Assembly: GCF_019042245.1 (NCBI RefSeq)
Contig: NZ_JAHQCX010000018.1
Span: 1 to 64,000, forward strand
Reading direction: 5' to 3'
DNA: 64,000 bases
From: Diplocloster modestus
GTDB taxonomy: Bacteria; Bacillota; Clostridia; Lachnospirales; Lachnospiraceae
Shown: positions 8,920 through 17,738 of the stretch, one piece after another
Position numbering within the stretch: the first letter of the stretch is position 1
How the letters are laid out: each line of letters begins with the position of its first letter
Translations under genes and position numbers: made by a program
Notes under the pieces: model-generated
Database searches by the model: none
Told to the model about the DNA's origin: nothing
What the model saw: the letters and a program-made list of their open reading frames with translations, nothing else

Positions 8920-9214
8920 TACTTTCACCTTCTTTATTTGCCTCAATTGCCCCACGGATAGATAGTTCTGTGATATCACTTAGAAAATCCTTCTCAAATT
9001 CTTCAATTGCATTTGATCTAGCATATCTACAATATGAAAATAAAAGCTCCCTGGCCTGCATATCTGTTTTATAATCCAGCTTACCCCCATATTTCCTTTG
9101 CAAATAACCTTCCCCACGATTTATAATATCCTGCATCTTTTTATTTAATTTTTGATCGGTATGGGTAATATCAAGCTCATTTAAAATGTCTTGAATAAGT
9201 TGCTCATCATTCAT
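8909..9214 (-). CDS. Head-tail connector (DNA-packaging, gp6-like) protein
   Basis: This is a 101-residue, all-helical acidic protein directly after the capsid gene (MNDEQLIQDILNELDIT; RGEGYLQRKYGG; ELLFSYCRYARSNAIEEF). The layout of short helices with a YxRYxRS(N)AxEEF segment is that of HK97 gp6-like or 'DNA packaging' connector proteins. Those form the ring below the portal. It precedes the head closure gene with a small overlap. Function comes from order and helical pattern. Confidence 0.65.
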   Translation of the reverse strand: MNDEQLIQDILNELDITHTDQKLNKKMQDIINRGEGYLQRKYGGKLDYKTDMQARELLFSYCRYARSNAIEEFEKDFLSDITELSIRGAIEANKEGESNAE

Positions 9215-9233
9215 ATGTCACCTCTTTAAAAAT

Positions 9234-9257
9234 GGCAGCAAGCAATTGCCTGCTGCC
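9234..9257 (-). terminator. Stem-loop after the capsid gene, possible partial terminator
   Basis: GGCAGCAAGC and its near-perfect complement form a hairpin lying just past the capsid stop codon. On the minus strand it is followed by ATTTTT. This placement between capsid and connector fits a partial terminator or mRNA-stabilising hairpin that gives more capsid than connector protein. The effect is inferred. Confidence 0.5.
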
Positions 9258-9263
9258 GTATCA

Positions 9264-10601
9264 TTAAACCACTTCCTGCGCTTCTAAAAACTCTGTTATT
9301 ATCTCTGCTTTTACAGTTTTAGTAATATCGTATCCTTTATATGCTGCCAGCCCTTTAATCTGATCAATAGTCATTCCCTCAAGTTCTTCTTGCGTCCATG
9401 CAGTTTTTTCTACTTCTACCGTCTGTGTATCCCCTGCTTTTTTAATTACATATGCGGCTGGTTCGATCCCTGAAATGTCTAAAACTTCAAATGCCTTATT
9501 GTCTTTCGGCTTACCGTTTCCGTAGATATATGCAAGATATACCCTCTCTCGCTGTAAAAACCGGTATTCATCCGACGCTTCAATCACACCATCCTTACCC
9601 GTACCCATTCCCATAAAATACTTATTAACAATTCCAATTACAGCTTTTCCTTCTTCCATCTGTTCGCATTGTATTACCCGAGTCGGGAACGGAAGTATAT
9701 TATTCACATATGTTCCCTGCGGCGTTATTATTGTCGTTGCCGGCATTACTTTTGTAAAATAATCCACCGGATTCACAATCATGATCACCTCTGTAATTGT
9801 TCGCGCCCTGCCGTTTTTTGTTTTCGCCAGTTTAGATAAGATGGCACCGTATGTTGCAGGAGTAAAATCCTTCACAACAATGGCTGTCTTGTCCTTATAA
9901 GCTTCTCCGTCTGCACGCGCGGCATCCAGATCCTTTGTCATTCCAATTGGCTGCTCTAAACCAGTGCCGTTTACAATCCCTTCTTCAAGCCCTACATATA
10001 ATGCATCTTTTAAGACCTCACGCACATATTTATCAAGCCATTGTGCCCCTAAATCCAGCATAGACTTAGCAACTGGCATAAAAGCAGTTAACGAGTGAAG
10101 AATCATACTGATTTTTTCAAATCCGCTGCTAATCTCCTTTTCCACTTCTGCGTCTATTTTTCCCCATGTTGCGATCTGCTTGTCATTCTTATTTAAAATC
10201 CATTCAGTTATGTAGGTCGTATTGACGAAATCAATCGCATCAAGAAGAGGGTGTTCCGCTACCAACTCCGTGAATACGTCTTCGAAAATTGTTTCAGGCA
10301 TGGTTACGTCAAGGTTTGTTAGCGCTTGTTTCGGATCATTAGACTTCATAGCATCAATAACAGACTCATAGTATTTCTTTTCTATCGATGTCAATTGCCT
10401 GATTCCGCGCTGTGCAAGTGTTGTGGCGTCTGCCTGTTCCACATTAATCAACTGCGCCTCCTGTAGCACTTGTTGTTGTATGTTTCCGGCCATGTCTGCC
10501 ATCGCCTGTGCTACCTTTTTTTCGTCCCCCGAAGCCAAAGCTTCTGAAAATTGCTGCGCAAGTTCCTGTCTATCCTGTACCATAATGTCTTTACTAATCA
10601 T
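9264..10601 (-). CDS. Major capsid protein (HK97 fold) with C-terminal HeH/SAP-like extension
   Basis: The preferred start is the ATG at 10601 (MISKDIMVQDRQEL), behind GAGAGG; nine more codons are open upstream. About 445 residues. It has an N-terminal helical delta-type domain rich in Q, A and E (about 1-90), then an HK97-type core including VEKEISSGFEKISMILHSLT and GIVNGTGLEQPIGM. The last 40 residues (QEELEGMTIDQIKGLAAYKG followed by YDIT and an EIITEFLEAQ helix) look like a small helix-extended-helix domain related to LEM/SAP/Rho-N folds, an unusual appendage for a capsid. The upstream ClpP-like protease probably removes the N-terminal scaffold part. Confidence 0.88.
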   Translation of the reverse strand: MISKDIMVQDRQELAQQFSEALASGDEKKVAQAMADMAGNIQQQVLQEAQLINVEQADATTLAQRGIRQLTSIEKKYYESVIDAMKSNDPKQALTNLDVTMPETIFEDVFTELVAEHPLLDAIDFVNTTYITEWILNKNDKQIATWGKIDAEVEKEISSGFEKISMILHSLTAFMPVAKSMLDLGAQWLDKYVREVLKDALYVGLEEGIVNGTGLEQPIGMTKDLDAARADGEAYKDKTAIVVKDFTPATYGAILSKLAKTKNGRARTITEVIMIVNPVDYFTKVMPATTIITPQGTYVNNILPFPTRVIQCEQMEEGKAVIGIVNKYFMGMGTGKDGVIEASDEYRFLQRERVYLAYIYGNGKPKDNKAFEVLDISGIEPAAYVIKKAGDTQTVEVEKTAWTQEELEGMTIDQIKGLAAYKGYDITKTVKAEIITEFLEAQEVV

Positions 10602-10617
10602 TTTCTTTTCCTCTCTT

Positions 10618-11427
10618 TCACTGCTCATTATTTTTTGCTATCCGCTCGAATATTTCCTGCATCTTACTCTTTTCTGGCTTTATCTCTTCCTTAACTTCAT
10701 TAACCGTTTTTTCTTCTCTTAATTCTTTATACATATTATTAAGCTCATTCCTAAATGTCTGCTGCTGCATCAACTTTACTTTCATTTCTTGTATAGCCTG
10801 TTGCAATGCCTGTTGTGTCTGTTGTCCTTTCTCTTCTCCTTCCATACTTTCCACTTTGTCACAAAATCCATATTCAACGCACTGGTCTGGTGTTAAATAC
10901 GTTTCCGCTTCCATTTTCTTCTTCAATTCCTCTTCGCTAATTCCCTTAGCGCGTTCCATAAAGATCTTGCGATTACTCTCCATAAGCACGTCCAGATCAT
11001 CCGCTTCTTTTCTCAATTGATCTGCATTTCCCCATGTCTCGATCCACATATTATGTATTAAGGCACTTGTACCTACACCCATAATTCTTTCGTTACATGC
11101 TTGTAGTATTACAAACGCAATACTATATGCAACGCCATCAACGTACCCTATCTTTTGTGCTCTATGACGTTTTAAAAGATTATAGATTGCAACGCCTTCT
11201 TTCACACTACCGCCGTTCGAATTGATATGAAGTTCAATCGTATGTTCCTCCGGTATAGCTTCAAGCTGATCTCTGAAATACTTTGCGCTGGTCTGACTTT
11301 CTTCGTATTCCCATGTTGACCAATTAAGCGCTCCATATTCCGAAACATTGTCATAAATATATAGCTTATGAATATTACTTCCATTATCCTGCTGAAAGCA
11401 AAAATAAAAATCTGTCTCTTTTTTCAC
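10618..11427 (-). CDS. ClpP-like head maturation protease
   Basis: The 269-residue protein has a ClpP/S49-type core. ELHINSNGGSVKEGVAIYN forms the oxyanion region, GVAYSIAFVIL carries the catalytic Ser in the position of the usual AAS, and TSALIHNMWIETWGNAD holds the catalytic His. After the protease domain (about residues 1-190) comes a Gln/Glu-rich coiled-coil tail that could serve as scaffold. It lies between portal and capsid, as expected for the protease that cleaves the capsid precursor. The usual small residue before the Ser is Tyr here, a mild deviation. Confidence 0.87.
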   Translation of the reverse strand: MKKETDFYFCFQQDNGSNIHKLYIYDNVSEYGALNWSTWEYEESQTSAKYFRDQLEAIPEEHTIELHINSNGGSVKEGVAIYNLLKRHRAQKIGYVDGVAYSIAFVILQACNERIMGVGTSALIHNMWIETWGNADQLRKEADDLDVLMESNRKIFMERAKGISEEELKKKMEAETYLTPDQCVEYGFCDKVESMEGEEKGQQTQQALQQAIQEMKVKLMQQQTFRNELNNMYKELREEKTVNEVKEEIKPEKSKMQEIFERIAKNNEQ

Positions 11428-11430
11428 TTC

Positions 11431-12579
11431 TTATTCACCCCCTTCCAAATGTTTAAGTTGTGACGCTTCGGCATAATTCTTCGTAATGTAGTGTTTTTTA
11501 GACCATTCGGTATCAAGTGGCACATCCCCTAACTTTGTCCTCAATTCATCAATACAATAGATCCCAGATGATAATAGTTTGTCCGCATTAGTTGCCATGT
11601 CGAATACATCCACATGCTGGATCGCATTTGTGTTGATCTCCATGTAATTTCCTTTTGCGAACTGTTCTGCTCCATATCTCTTTCGTGTAATCTCTTCTCC
11701 CGCCTTATCTGTCATCGGATCAATACAGAATGTCAGAAAATTTTTAGTAATCTGCTGTACATCCGAAATATCACCCATCATCAATGCCTTTGGTATCTTA
11801 AATGCTCTTCCTGATATTTCAAACTCATAGTTTATACGTTCCGATATGTCAGCAGGTGTACTATTACTCGCACTCATTTGGCTCGAAGTATCCGTATATT
11901 TATACCCTTTCGTCAGAGGAAGCACCGCACTTTCCGCATCGAAGTACGGCCTAAACCTATTGTCAATTAATTCCTGCAATTCTTTCTGGAACTCTGGCCT
12001 CTGCTGTAATGCTGCATCTATTTCTAGTACACCTTTTTGCATATTTGATCGCATGTAGGATCTCATTGCATGGGCAATTGTTTTTCCATACTGTGTGTAT
12101 GATCCGTCAAGGTAGTATTTTATGTTCTTGTCATTCAACTGCATGTATATGACTTCATGTGCACTAAATACTTTATTTAATGACAGCGTTTTAATCGTTA
12201 TATTGCTAAATGTGTCTTCTTTAAGTGCAAACTGCTGTCTGGTAAAATGGTCAGCCACATACAATCTTCCATTCAGTTCAACAATTAGTGCTTCATTCTC
12301 ATAGCATAACTGTGTTATAAATTGCTGAATGAAATCACTTGAATTTTGATTTTGGTTAGGCTCTATATTCCATAAGTAGTATTCCTCTCCCCGTACTGGC
12401 TGCCCGAGCTGGTAAGTTCTGAATTCGCACTTGCTAACGGTTGATGCAATCATATTAATCCCCACTGCAATTGCCAACTCTTTTATAAAAATATCTGTTG
12501 TCGTATTCATTGTGGCAGTGTTCAGGTTAATCTTTGTCTCCCGTCCGAACACAGCTTTAATCCACTCGGTTAAATTCAC
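11431..12579 (-). CDS. Portal protein (HK97-type)
   Basis: The 382-residue protein starts with GTG after GAAAAGGGG. It contains the family's hallmarks: an N-terminal helix with AIAVGINMIASTVSKCEF, a middle KVFSAHEVIYMQL segment, YKYTDTSSQMSASNSTPADI as the flexible crown region, and IPKALMMGDISDVQQITKNF near residue 265. The order large terminase, portal, protease, capsid is the standard HK97-like head module. The portal forms the dodecameric DNA entry ring at one capsid vertex. Confidence 0.88.
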   Translation of the reverse strand: MNLTEWIKAVFGRETKINLNTATMNTTTDIFIKELAIAVGINMIASTVSKCEFRTYQLGQPVRGEEYYLWNIEPNQNQNSSDFIQQFITQLCYENEALIVELNGRLYVADHFTRQQFALKEDTFSNITIKTLSLNKVFSAHEVIYMQLNDKNIKYYLDGSYTQYGKTIAHAMRSYMRSNMQKGVLEIDAALQQRPEFQKELQELIDNRFRPYFDAESAVLPLTKGYKYTDTSSQMSASNSTPADISERINYEFEISGRAFKIPKALMMGDISDVQQITKNFLTFCIDPMTDKAGEEITRKRYGAEQFAKGNYMEINTNAIQHVDVFDMATNADKLLSSGIYCIDELRTKLGDVPLDTEWSKKHYITKNYAEASQLKHLEGGE

Positions 12580-12595
12580 CCCTTTTCACCCCCTT

Positions 12596-14305
12596 TCAGA
12601 AAACAAATGCTTGCAATTGTGGTGGCGGCGGTAAAATCTCTGGAAGATCTTCCCACTGCGTCATCGCAGCCGCAAATGCAAAGAATCCGTCTGTTTTTCG
12701 ACTCTTCGCTTCAATTTTCTTATACTGATAATTTCCGTTCTTTTTCGTTTGCACCTTTTTAGTATTGTTCGCATACCAGCGCATGGTTTGACAATCTCCC
12801 CATATAATATTGTGATTTGTGAAAGCACTGTCTATAATCGGTTCTACTAACTCGATGTTTGACGGACGCACAAGTTGTATAACTTGATCTTTCATTTTTT
12901 TGTCGGGATCATATATGATTCCAACCTTTTCGAGAGATTTTTTTATCAATGATAAACGATAGTTATCTAGGGCCACACGTTGAATATTATATTTTGTCAT
13001 TTGTTGTGCTATCCATTCCGAAATCAGATCCGGATCTATTTCTAATCCATCTACCATAATGATTTCTCCCTTCCTTAGCGCCCCTTTCATATCATATTTG
13101 ATCCGTGGCAAATCTTTAGAATTTTTGCACACCCATGTTTGCTGAAACCATATGAATTTTCCGTTTTTTCGAAATAGCAATCCACAACTTGCAAAATCGT
13201 TAATCTTTGTATAATCGATTCCAGCAATTGCCGATTGACCTTCGAGATCCTCCCATGGTATAGGCTGGTTCGTGGCTTTTATATTTTCCCAATCTGTCAA
13301 CTGTATTTCTTTATTAATCCCCTCCCGGATATTCATTCGCTTTGTCATAAAATCGCTGTTCGCGTCTGGATTATCGCAATAATCAATATATTCTTTTTTA
13401 GTTTCCTCATATAAGTTTGGAAAATAACGTAACGACGGGTTCGCCTTATGCCACATTTTTTCGTCTGCATACTCTTCTTTTCTATCCAGCATGCATATAA
13501 AGCACAACATTCCGTTGTCCTCGATCGTATCTTCCCAATTCGGCACCCCATTATTATCAATCTTTGGTAGGATCTTATCTGCCTTTTCGATTAGATCATC
13601 CAGGACTCCATCTGATATATCACCGTTCGTTGTAGCATAGGTTCTTCGAGGATGTGGTTTCTTGCCCAGAGCAGTTGTGAAAACTTTTATGCTGTCATAT
13701 GTCTCATATGCGTGTACTTCATCAAAATCTACTTTTCCTGATCGCAATCCATCTTTCGTCTTTGCATTGTTCGTCCTATATTTTAACTTCGAATTATTTT
13801 TAATTCCTTTTATAACTTCTTTGTTCCAATAAAAATGTTTCCGTAACTTTTTCCTGTTCTTTGGATTTTCAAGCACATTATACACATCATCAAAACTCAT
13901 TCTTGCCTGGTCTTCACCTGTTGCACATATATCAATGTCATACTCTCTCACTTCATGATACGGACTGATAAGGCAGAAATCTTCAAATGCTAAATATCCA
14001 TTCTTCCCCGCTCCCCGTCCGACAAAAATTAAAAGATCTGGAAATCTTGGTAATCCATCTTCTCGAAATACGCAATTATGCAATGTAAAACAAAATTTTT
14101 CCCATGGTAGAAGATCGAATGGAAAATATTTTTGTAATCCCATATAGTTTTTTAAAACGTCCGTTTTTATAGTCAAAATCTCATTCGAAAACACTTTTTC
14201 TATGAAAAAAACAAGTCTTTTTTGCCATAAACAAACGGGATATTCTCCATTTTTTACCTGTTCAATATACTCTGAAATCTCTGGTACTTCATCATAAAGG
14301 ATCAT
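12596..14305 (-). CDS. Terminase large subunit
   Basis: About 569 residues. The start is put at the ATG at 14305 (MILYDEVPEISEYI); a GTG three codons upstream has poorer spacing. The ATPase half has a Walker A (VGRGAGKN, about residue 96) and a Walker B-like VDFDEVHAYE. The nuclease half contains the acidic motifs AIAGIDYTKINDFAS, VALDNYR and DGFFAFAAAMTQWED. This is the Terminase_1/YonE-like class found in clostridial siphophages. It cuts concatemeric DNA and drives it into the head with the upstream small subunit, which it overlaps by 14 bases. Confidence 0.93.
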   Translation of the reverse strand: MILYDEVPEISEYIEQVKNGEYPVCLWQKRLVFFIEKVFSNEILTIKTDVLKNYMGLQKYFPFDLLPWEKFCFTLHNCVFREDGLPRFPDLLIFVGRGAGKNGYLAFEDFCLISPYHEVREYDIDICATGEDQARMSFDDVYNVLENPKNRKKLRKHFYWNKEVIKGIKNNSKLKYRTNNAKTKDGLRSGKVDFDEVHAYETYDSIKVFTTALGKKPHPRRTYATTNGDISDGVLDDLIEKADKILPKIDNNGVPNWEDTIEDNGMLCFICMLDRKEEYADEKMWHKANPSLRYFPNLYEETKKEYIDYCDNPDANSDFMTKRMNIREGINKEIQLTDWENIKATNQPIPWEDLEGQSAIAGIDYTKINDFASCGLLFRKNGKFIWFQQTWVCKNSKDLPRIKYDMKGALRKGEIIMVDGLEIDPDLISEWIAQQMTKYNIQRVALDNYRLSLIKKSLEKVGIIYDPDKKMKDQVIQLVRPSNIELVEPIIDSAFTNHNIIWGDCQTMRWYANNTKKVQTKKNGNYQYKKIEAKSRKTDGFFAFAAAMTQWEDLPEILPPPPQLQAFVF

Positions 14306-14648
14306 CAGGATCACCAGCCCCGATTTGTTGTATAGCTCTTAATCCCAATTCAGATATCAGCTTCAACATTTGTGCATTTGTTTTATGAAAAAGTTCAATA
14401 CTTTCATTTTTTTTGAATCCCTTTTGTCCACCTCCGTTATCGTAAACAACTGGGTTTCCTCGTTTTTTAATATCCGTCGCAAGTAATGTTTTGGTGATGT
14501 ACATTGTCATGTAATCATCCACAAGATCTTCGAAATATTTACCACAAGTTCCGTTTGCTTCCAGCTGATCCAGAAGATCTTTTTTTATCAACTTAAATAG
14601 CTTTGATCTCTCAATTTTTTTTACATTTTCGCTGCTTTCATTTACCAT
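14292..14648 (-). CDS. Terminase small subunit, P27 family
   Basis: The start is taken at the ATG at 14648 (MVNESSENVKKIER), 4-6 bases after GGGGGGTGG. The frame is open to 14732 but without a better start signal. About 118 residues. The stretch LIKKDLLDQLEANGTCGKYF and the C-terminal KTNAQMLKLISELGL are typical of P27-family small terminases of Firmicutes phages. The protein binds the packaging site and loads the large subunit. Its stop overlaps the large subunit start. Confidence 0.8.
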   Translation of the reverse strand: MVNESSENVKKIERSKLFKLIKKDLLDQLEANGTCGKYFEDLVDDYMTMYITKTLLATDIKKRGNPVVYDNGGGQKGFKKNESIELFHKTNAQMLKLISELGLRAIQQIGAGDPDDPL

Positions 14649-14750
14649 ATACACCACCCCCCTCATATGCGCGCGTAGCATATCCGAACTGTCTACCCCA
14701 TGCCCCGTTGAGAGATTTTCAATAAAATCCAATTCTTTTTAAGGGGGGAG

Positions 14751-15101
14751 TCACCACCGTTCTTCATTCATAAATCTATCTTTTCTTTTTCTATTCCCTT
14801 TTTCTGGATGTCTTGCATTATGGCATGCCTTACATAACGGTATAAGGTTTTGATATTCCTTTCCGTCATACATATATGTCTTACTAAGTGCAAGTCTCGG
14901 ATGACTTCTCACGTATTGTGCATGGTGCACACTCCCGGCCCGCGTATGTATCCCTCGTTTCTTACAATCCTGGCATTCATTATGAAAATCATTTAATACT
15001 TCCTGACGTAGTTCCATCCACTCTGGATGCTTATAAAATTTCCATAGTTTTCCTGAAGCTAACAAGTGGTTGATATACTTTTCTAAGTCCTCCTGTGTCA
15101 A
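14751..15101 (-). CDS. HNH endonuclease (packaging-associated)
   Basis: The domain is complete: C-x2-C (NECQDCKKRGIHT), the HNH core (SVHHAQYVRSHPRLAL), then LIPLCKACHNARHP. HNH genes next to the terminase assist DNA cutting during packaging in many siphophages. The open frame reaches 15170, but that start would lie inside a stem-loop at 15159-15190. A TTG at 15101 (before TQEDLEKYINHLL) has GAGGGG six bases upstream and is preferred; this gives about 116 residues. The start remains uncertain because both candidates are TTG codons. Confidence 0.85.
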   Translation of the reverse strand: MTQEDLEKYINHLLASGKLWKFYKHPEWMELRQEVLNDFHNECQDCKKRGIHTRAGSVHHAQYVRSHPRLALSKTYMYDGKEYQNLIPLCKACHNARHPEKGNRKRKDRFMNEERW

Positions 15102-15158
15102 ACATATCCCCTCTGTCCTGCTGCCATCTGCTAATCCTTCCAGTTCCAAAATAGCGCA

Positions 15159-15190
15159 AAGAAGCGGCAAGCTTTCACCTGCCGCTTCTT
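15159..15190 (-). terminator. Stem-loop between early and late genes
   Basis: An 11-bp perfect stem (AAGAAGCGGCA paired with TGCCGCTTCTT) with a 10-base loop lies between the late activator gene and the HNH/terminase genes. On the minus strand it is followed by only TTT and then TATTTT, so it would be a modest intrinsic terminator. The position suggests that early transcripts end here and that late transcription is switched on separately. That control is inferred. Confidence 0.5.
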
Positions 15191-15201
15191 ACAATTTGTT
15201 T

Positions 15202-15216
15202 ATACTATCATAGTAT
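15202..15216. promoter_or_regulatory. 15-bp palindrome upstream of the late operon
   Basis: ATACTATCATAGTAT is a perfect palindrome centred at 15209, in the short gap between the late activator gene and the packaging genes. It lies just before the stem-loop at 15159-15190. This is where an activator of the ArpU/RinA type would act, so it is a candidate operator or late promoter element. No clear -35/-10 pair is seen. Confidence 0.35.
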
Positions 15217-15270
15217 CATCTGTAATCCACTATTAAAATACCATCTTTTTTCCACCCTTTTATCACGATC

Positions 15271-15765
15271 TTATGCTGGTAAAGCATCATATCCCCATAT
15301 GAGTGGTGACAGTTCCCTTAATACTCCAGATACCCATCTTCTCGGTGTATTGTTTCCACATTCTAATTTCTCGGCGATTTCATCATATGTCATTCCGTTA
15401 AAAAAATATAATTCAAATGCCTGATACTCCTTCTCTCTTCCCTCCCTCTTTCTTCGTTCCTCTATCTCTTTTACCATTACATCTATATGGGTAGTCATGA
15501 GCATACTTCTTACTTTACTTTCCCTTACAGAATTAAGGAATACTTTTTTCTGTTTATCACTCATACCTTCAATTTTTAATTGCTCTGCTTCGCTTATGCT
15601 TCTTTCGATATGTATAGCCACATCTCGATATATTTTCATAAGTTCATACGTATCATGGTATTTATCTTTTTTCTTTTTTGCTTCTTCCTGCCTCTTATAT
15701 TCTCCTATAGCTTTTTTTATAATTACTTCTAATTCAGCATCATTCAAAACAATTATGCTTTCCAC
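15271..15765 (-). CDS. Late gene transcriptional activator (ArpU/sigma-70 region 4-like)
   Basis: The 164-residue protein has an N-terminal charged helical part (KRQEEAKKKKDKYHDTYELM) and a C-terminal helix-turn-helix (FFNGMTYDEIAEKLECGNNT followed by PRRWVSGVLREL). The HTH resembles sigma-70 region 4. Phage activators of the ArpU/RinA kind have this build and lie at the end of the early region just before the terminase genes, as here. It probably binds DNA upstream of the packaging operon and switches on late transcription. Assignment is from domain pattern and location. Confidence 0.65.
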   Translation of the reverse strand: MESIIVLNDAELEVIIKKAIGEYKRQEEAKKKKDKYHDTYELMKIYRDVAIHIERSISEAEQLKIEGMSDKQKKVFLNSVRESKVRSMLMTTHIDVMVKEIEERRKREGREKEYQAFELYFFNGMTYDEIAEKLECGNNTPRRWVSGVLRELSPLIWGYDALPA

Positions 15766-15779
15766 TTAATCACCTCTGT

Positions 15780-15944
15780 TTATTCTTTATGTTTTGGCGA
15801 CGTACCCACTGGTTTGAATCCCCGCTTGCGGATCTCCTTGTCTTCTTTTTCTATTCCGATCTTTTTCCCGATCATATTAATAATGCTTAATAAAACAATC
15901 GTTAAGCAGATTATTCCTGTTATAATAATTGAATTATCTACCAC
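15780..15944 (-). CDS. Small membrane protein (54 aa, GTG start)
   Basis: This short frame starts with GTG at 15944 behind a strong AGGAGGCGAAG and ends at 15780. It encodes about 54 residues: a single hydrophobic segment (IIITGIICLTIVLLSIINMI, residues about 6-25) followed by a basic tail (GKKIGIEKEDKEIRKRGF). The N-out or N-in orientation cannot be decided, but the positive charges follow the helix, so the tail is probably cytoplasmic. It lies between the late activator and parB-like genes in the same direction. Function unknown. Confidence 0.6.
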   Translation of the reverse strand: MVDNSIIITGIICLTIVLLSIINMIGKKIGIEKEDKEIRKRGFKPVGTSPKHKE

Positions 15945-16004
15945 TTTTACTTCGCCTCCTTTTTAATATTGATTCTGCCGATTTAAACAAGATCATACAT
16001 AGCA

Positions 16005-16967
16005 TCACTCTTCCTCTAACGCATATTCACGCTTTCTTCGCTTGCAGTCTTTAAGCATAGCTTCCAGTATATTTACTTCTTCATCGTTCAAGTAGATATA
16101 ATATTTTTCTATCATTTTCAAAGCATGTAGCCTCCTGGCGTTTTCCCTTTCATCTTCCGTTGTGTCAGTATCTGACACCGATTGTCTTTTCTGTTCCTGC
16201 TCTATTTTATTTTCTTCTTCCTCTTCAGGTGGATTCAACGCATTTACAACCTGCTTTTTCTCTTCTATCATATCCTGGATTTCCCTGCTTTTTATATCCT
16301 CTCCGTCCTCCACCCTTTCTGCAATGTCTTTCTGCTGTTCTTCTGGTAACTGGCTCGCCATGTAAGCAGACGTTACCCCTATGTTCCCTTCCTGCATCTG
16401 TTCTTTTAATTCTGCTACTGCATTATTGTTGATTGCTTCTAATTGTCCGATTTTTCCCGTGCTCTCACCCAATATTGCTGCAACGTAATCCCTGACCCTC
16501 TTACCTTTTTCCAGTACAAGTGATCCTTCTTTTCTCGCCTGTTGTAATACCTCTTTCCATTCCTGCGCCTGTATCATTAGATCGTGATCCGACAGCTTCC
16601 GATTGAACGTGTTTCCGCAAAGAAGTTCAATTCTGAAGTTAAGCTCTGTCATATCTTTATATCGGCATGGTACGTTACGATAAGAAGAATTACCTTCTGC
16701 GATTAACAGAAGTAAAGCCTCGCGTCTGCGATGTCCAGAGATCAACCGGTATTCCCCCTCGACTCTACCAATCGCAATAGGCTGCTGTAATCCTCCTGCC
16801 AACAAAATCCCTGTTGCCAACTCCTGAATTTCATCCATACTATACTTATTATGATTTGTCACTATAATATTTTCGATATCCAGCGTTATCTCTTTATACT
16901 CTTCTGTCTTTTCTGCTGCCATAATTGTTGTTCTATTTAGCATATCCAGAACATTAAATCCTGTCAT
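16005..16967 (-). CDS. ParB-like partition protein
   Basis: The 320-residue protein has an N-terminal ParB/Srx domain with the CTP-binding style motif LISGHRRREALLLL (about residues 73-86). Its central helical DNA-binding region includes KGKRVRDYVAAILGESTGKI. The C-terminal half is Glu/Lys-rich and probably extended. The start codon follows the ParA stop immediately (TAA-ATG), so the pair is translationally coupled. In extrachromosomal elements, ParA and ParB segregate copies via a parS site; no parS could be picked out by eye. In a phage the pair may serve maintenance as a phage-plasmid or act in replication. Confidence 0.82.
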   Translation of the reverse strand: MTGFNVLDMLNRTTIMAAEKTEEYKEITLDIENIIVTNHNKYSMDEIQELATGILLAGGLQQPIAIGRVEGEYRLISGHRRREALLLLIAEGNSSYRNVPCRYKDMTELNFRIELLCGNTFNRKLSDHDLMIQAQEWKEVLQQARKEGSLVLEKGKRVRDYVAAILGESTGKIGQLEAINNNAVAELKEQMQEGNIGVTSAYMASQLPEEQQKDIAERVEDGEDIKSREIQDMIEEKKQVVNALNPPEEEEENKIEQEQKRQSVSDTDTTEDERENARRLHALKMIEKYYIYLNDEEVNILEAMLKDCKRRKREYALEEE

Positions 16968-17738
16968 TTATATTCCCTCCTGTTTCAAATACTCTTCTAT
17001 AAATTTTTTGTAATCCTGTGATGCGCCACATCTTATACTGTATTCTGTAACCGGCTTATGGTACACCGTACAGTCCTTTGTCTGTTTTGAATGTCTTATT
17101 TTCTGATGATATATCGGTTGCCCACTTCTTTCTCTAAGCCAACGTTCAGCCGCTTCACTTGTTACAGACTTTTCATAATTTGTAATCAATACCCCGGCTA
17201 ATTCCGTTTTGCTATTCAGAACTTTGATTTGCTTAACCTGCTGCACTAATTCTTCCAGTCCATCTAATGACCAATTATCTAGGTTAACTGGAATTATAAC
17301 TTGATCAGACGCGACCAAAGCATTTATCACATGCATTCCAATATCTGGTGGATTATCAATGATGCAATAATCGTATTCATTTTCTATCTCTCGCAATGCT
17401 TCTATGTATCTATTATGTTGTGCTGACTCTGTGTCCAACAGTACCTGCTTTTCCGCTGCTTCCATTATCAAATTACATGGCATTATGTCTATACCTTCAT
17501 ACAACGTATTCCATATATTCTCTTTCGACTTTCTGGTTAGAAGCATGTTCATTGTTCCGGCCTCAATTGTAGGATCATAGCATTCAAATGTTCTCGAGGT
17601 GTTTCCCTGCGGATCGTTATCAATCAGCAATACTTTCCTTAACTTTTTAACATATAAAAGGTGTGCCATTGCTATAGCCGTTGTACTTTTTCCTACGCCA
17701 CCCTTTAAATTTACAATAGATAATACCTTCATGTTCAC
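16968..17738 (-). CDS. ParA/Soj family ATPase
   Basis: This 256-residue protein has a deviant Walker A (NLKGGVGKSTTAIAMA, residues about 10-24), a Walker A' region IDNDPQGNTS, and a Walker B region YCIIDNPPDIG. These are the three hallmark motifs of ParA/MinD ATPases; the usual LLIDxDPQ is present as LLIDNDPQ. It is the short, plasmid type Ib-like form without an N-terminal HTH. The GTG start overlaps the stop of the VRR-NUC gene (GTGA) and its stop touches parB, so the three are coupled. The protein would form ATP-dependent dimers on DNA and move ParB-bound DNA. Confidence 0.88.
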   Translation of the reverse strand: MNMKVLSIVNLKGGVGKSTTAIAMAHLLYVKKLRKVLLIDNDPQGNTSRTFECYDPTIEAGTMNMLLTRKSKENIWNTLYEGIDIMPCNLIMEAAEKQVLLDTESAQHNRYIEALREIENEYDYCIIDNPPDIGMHVINALVASDQVIIPVNLDNWSLDGLEELVQQVKQIKVLNSKTELAGVLITNYEKSVTSEAAERWLRERSGQPIYHQKIRHSKQTKDCTVYHKPVTEYSIRCGASQDYKKFIEEYLKQEGI

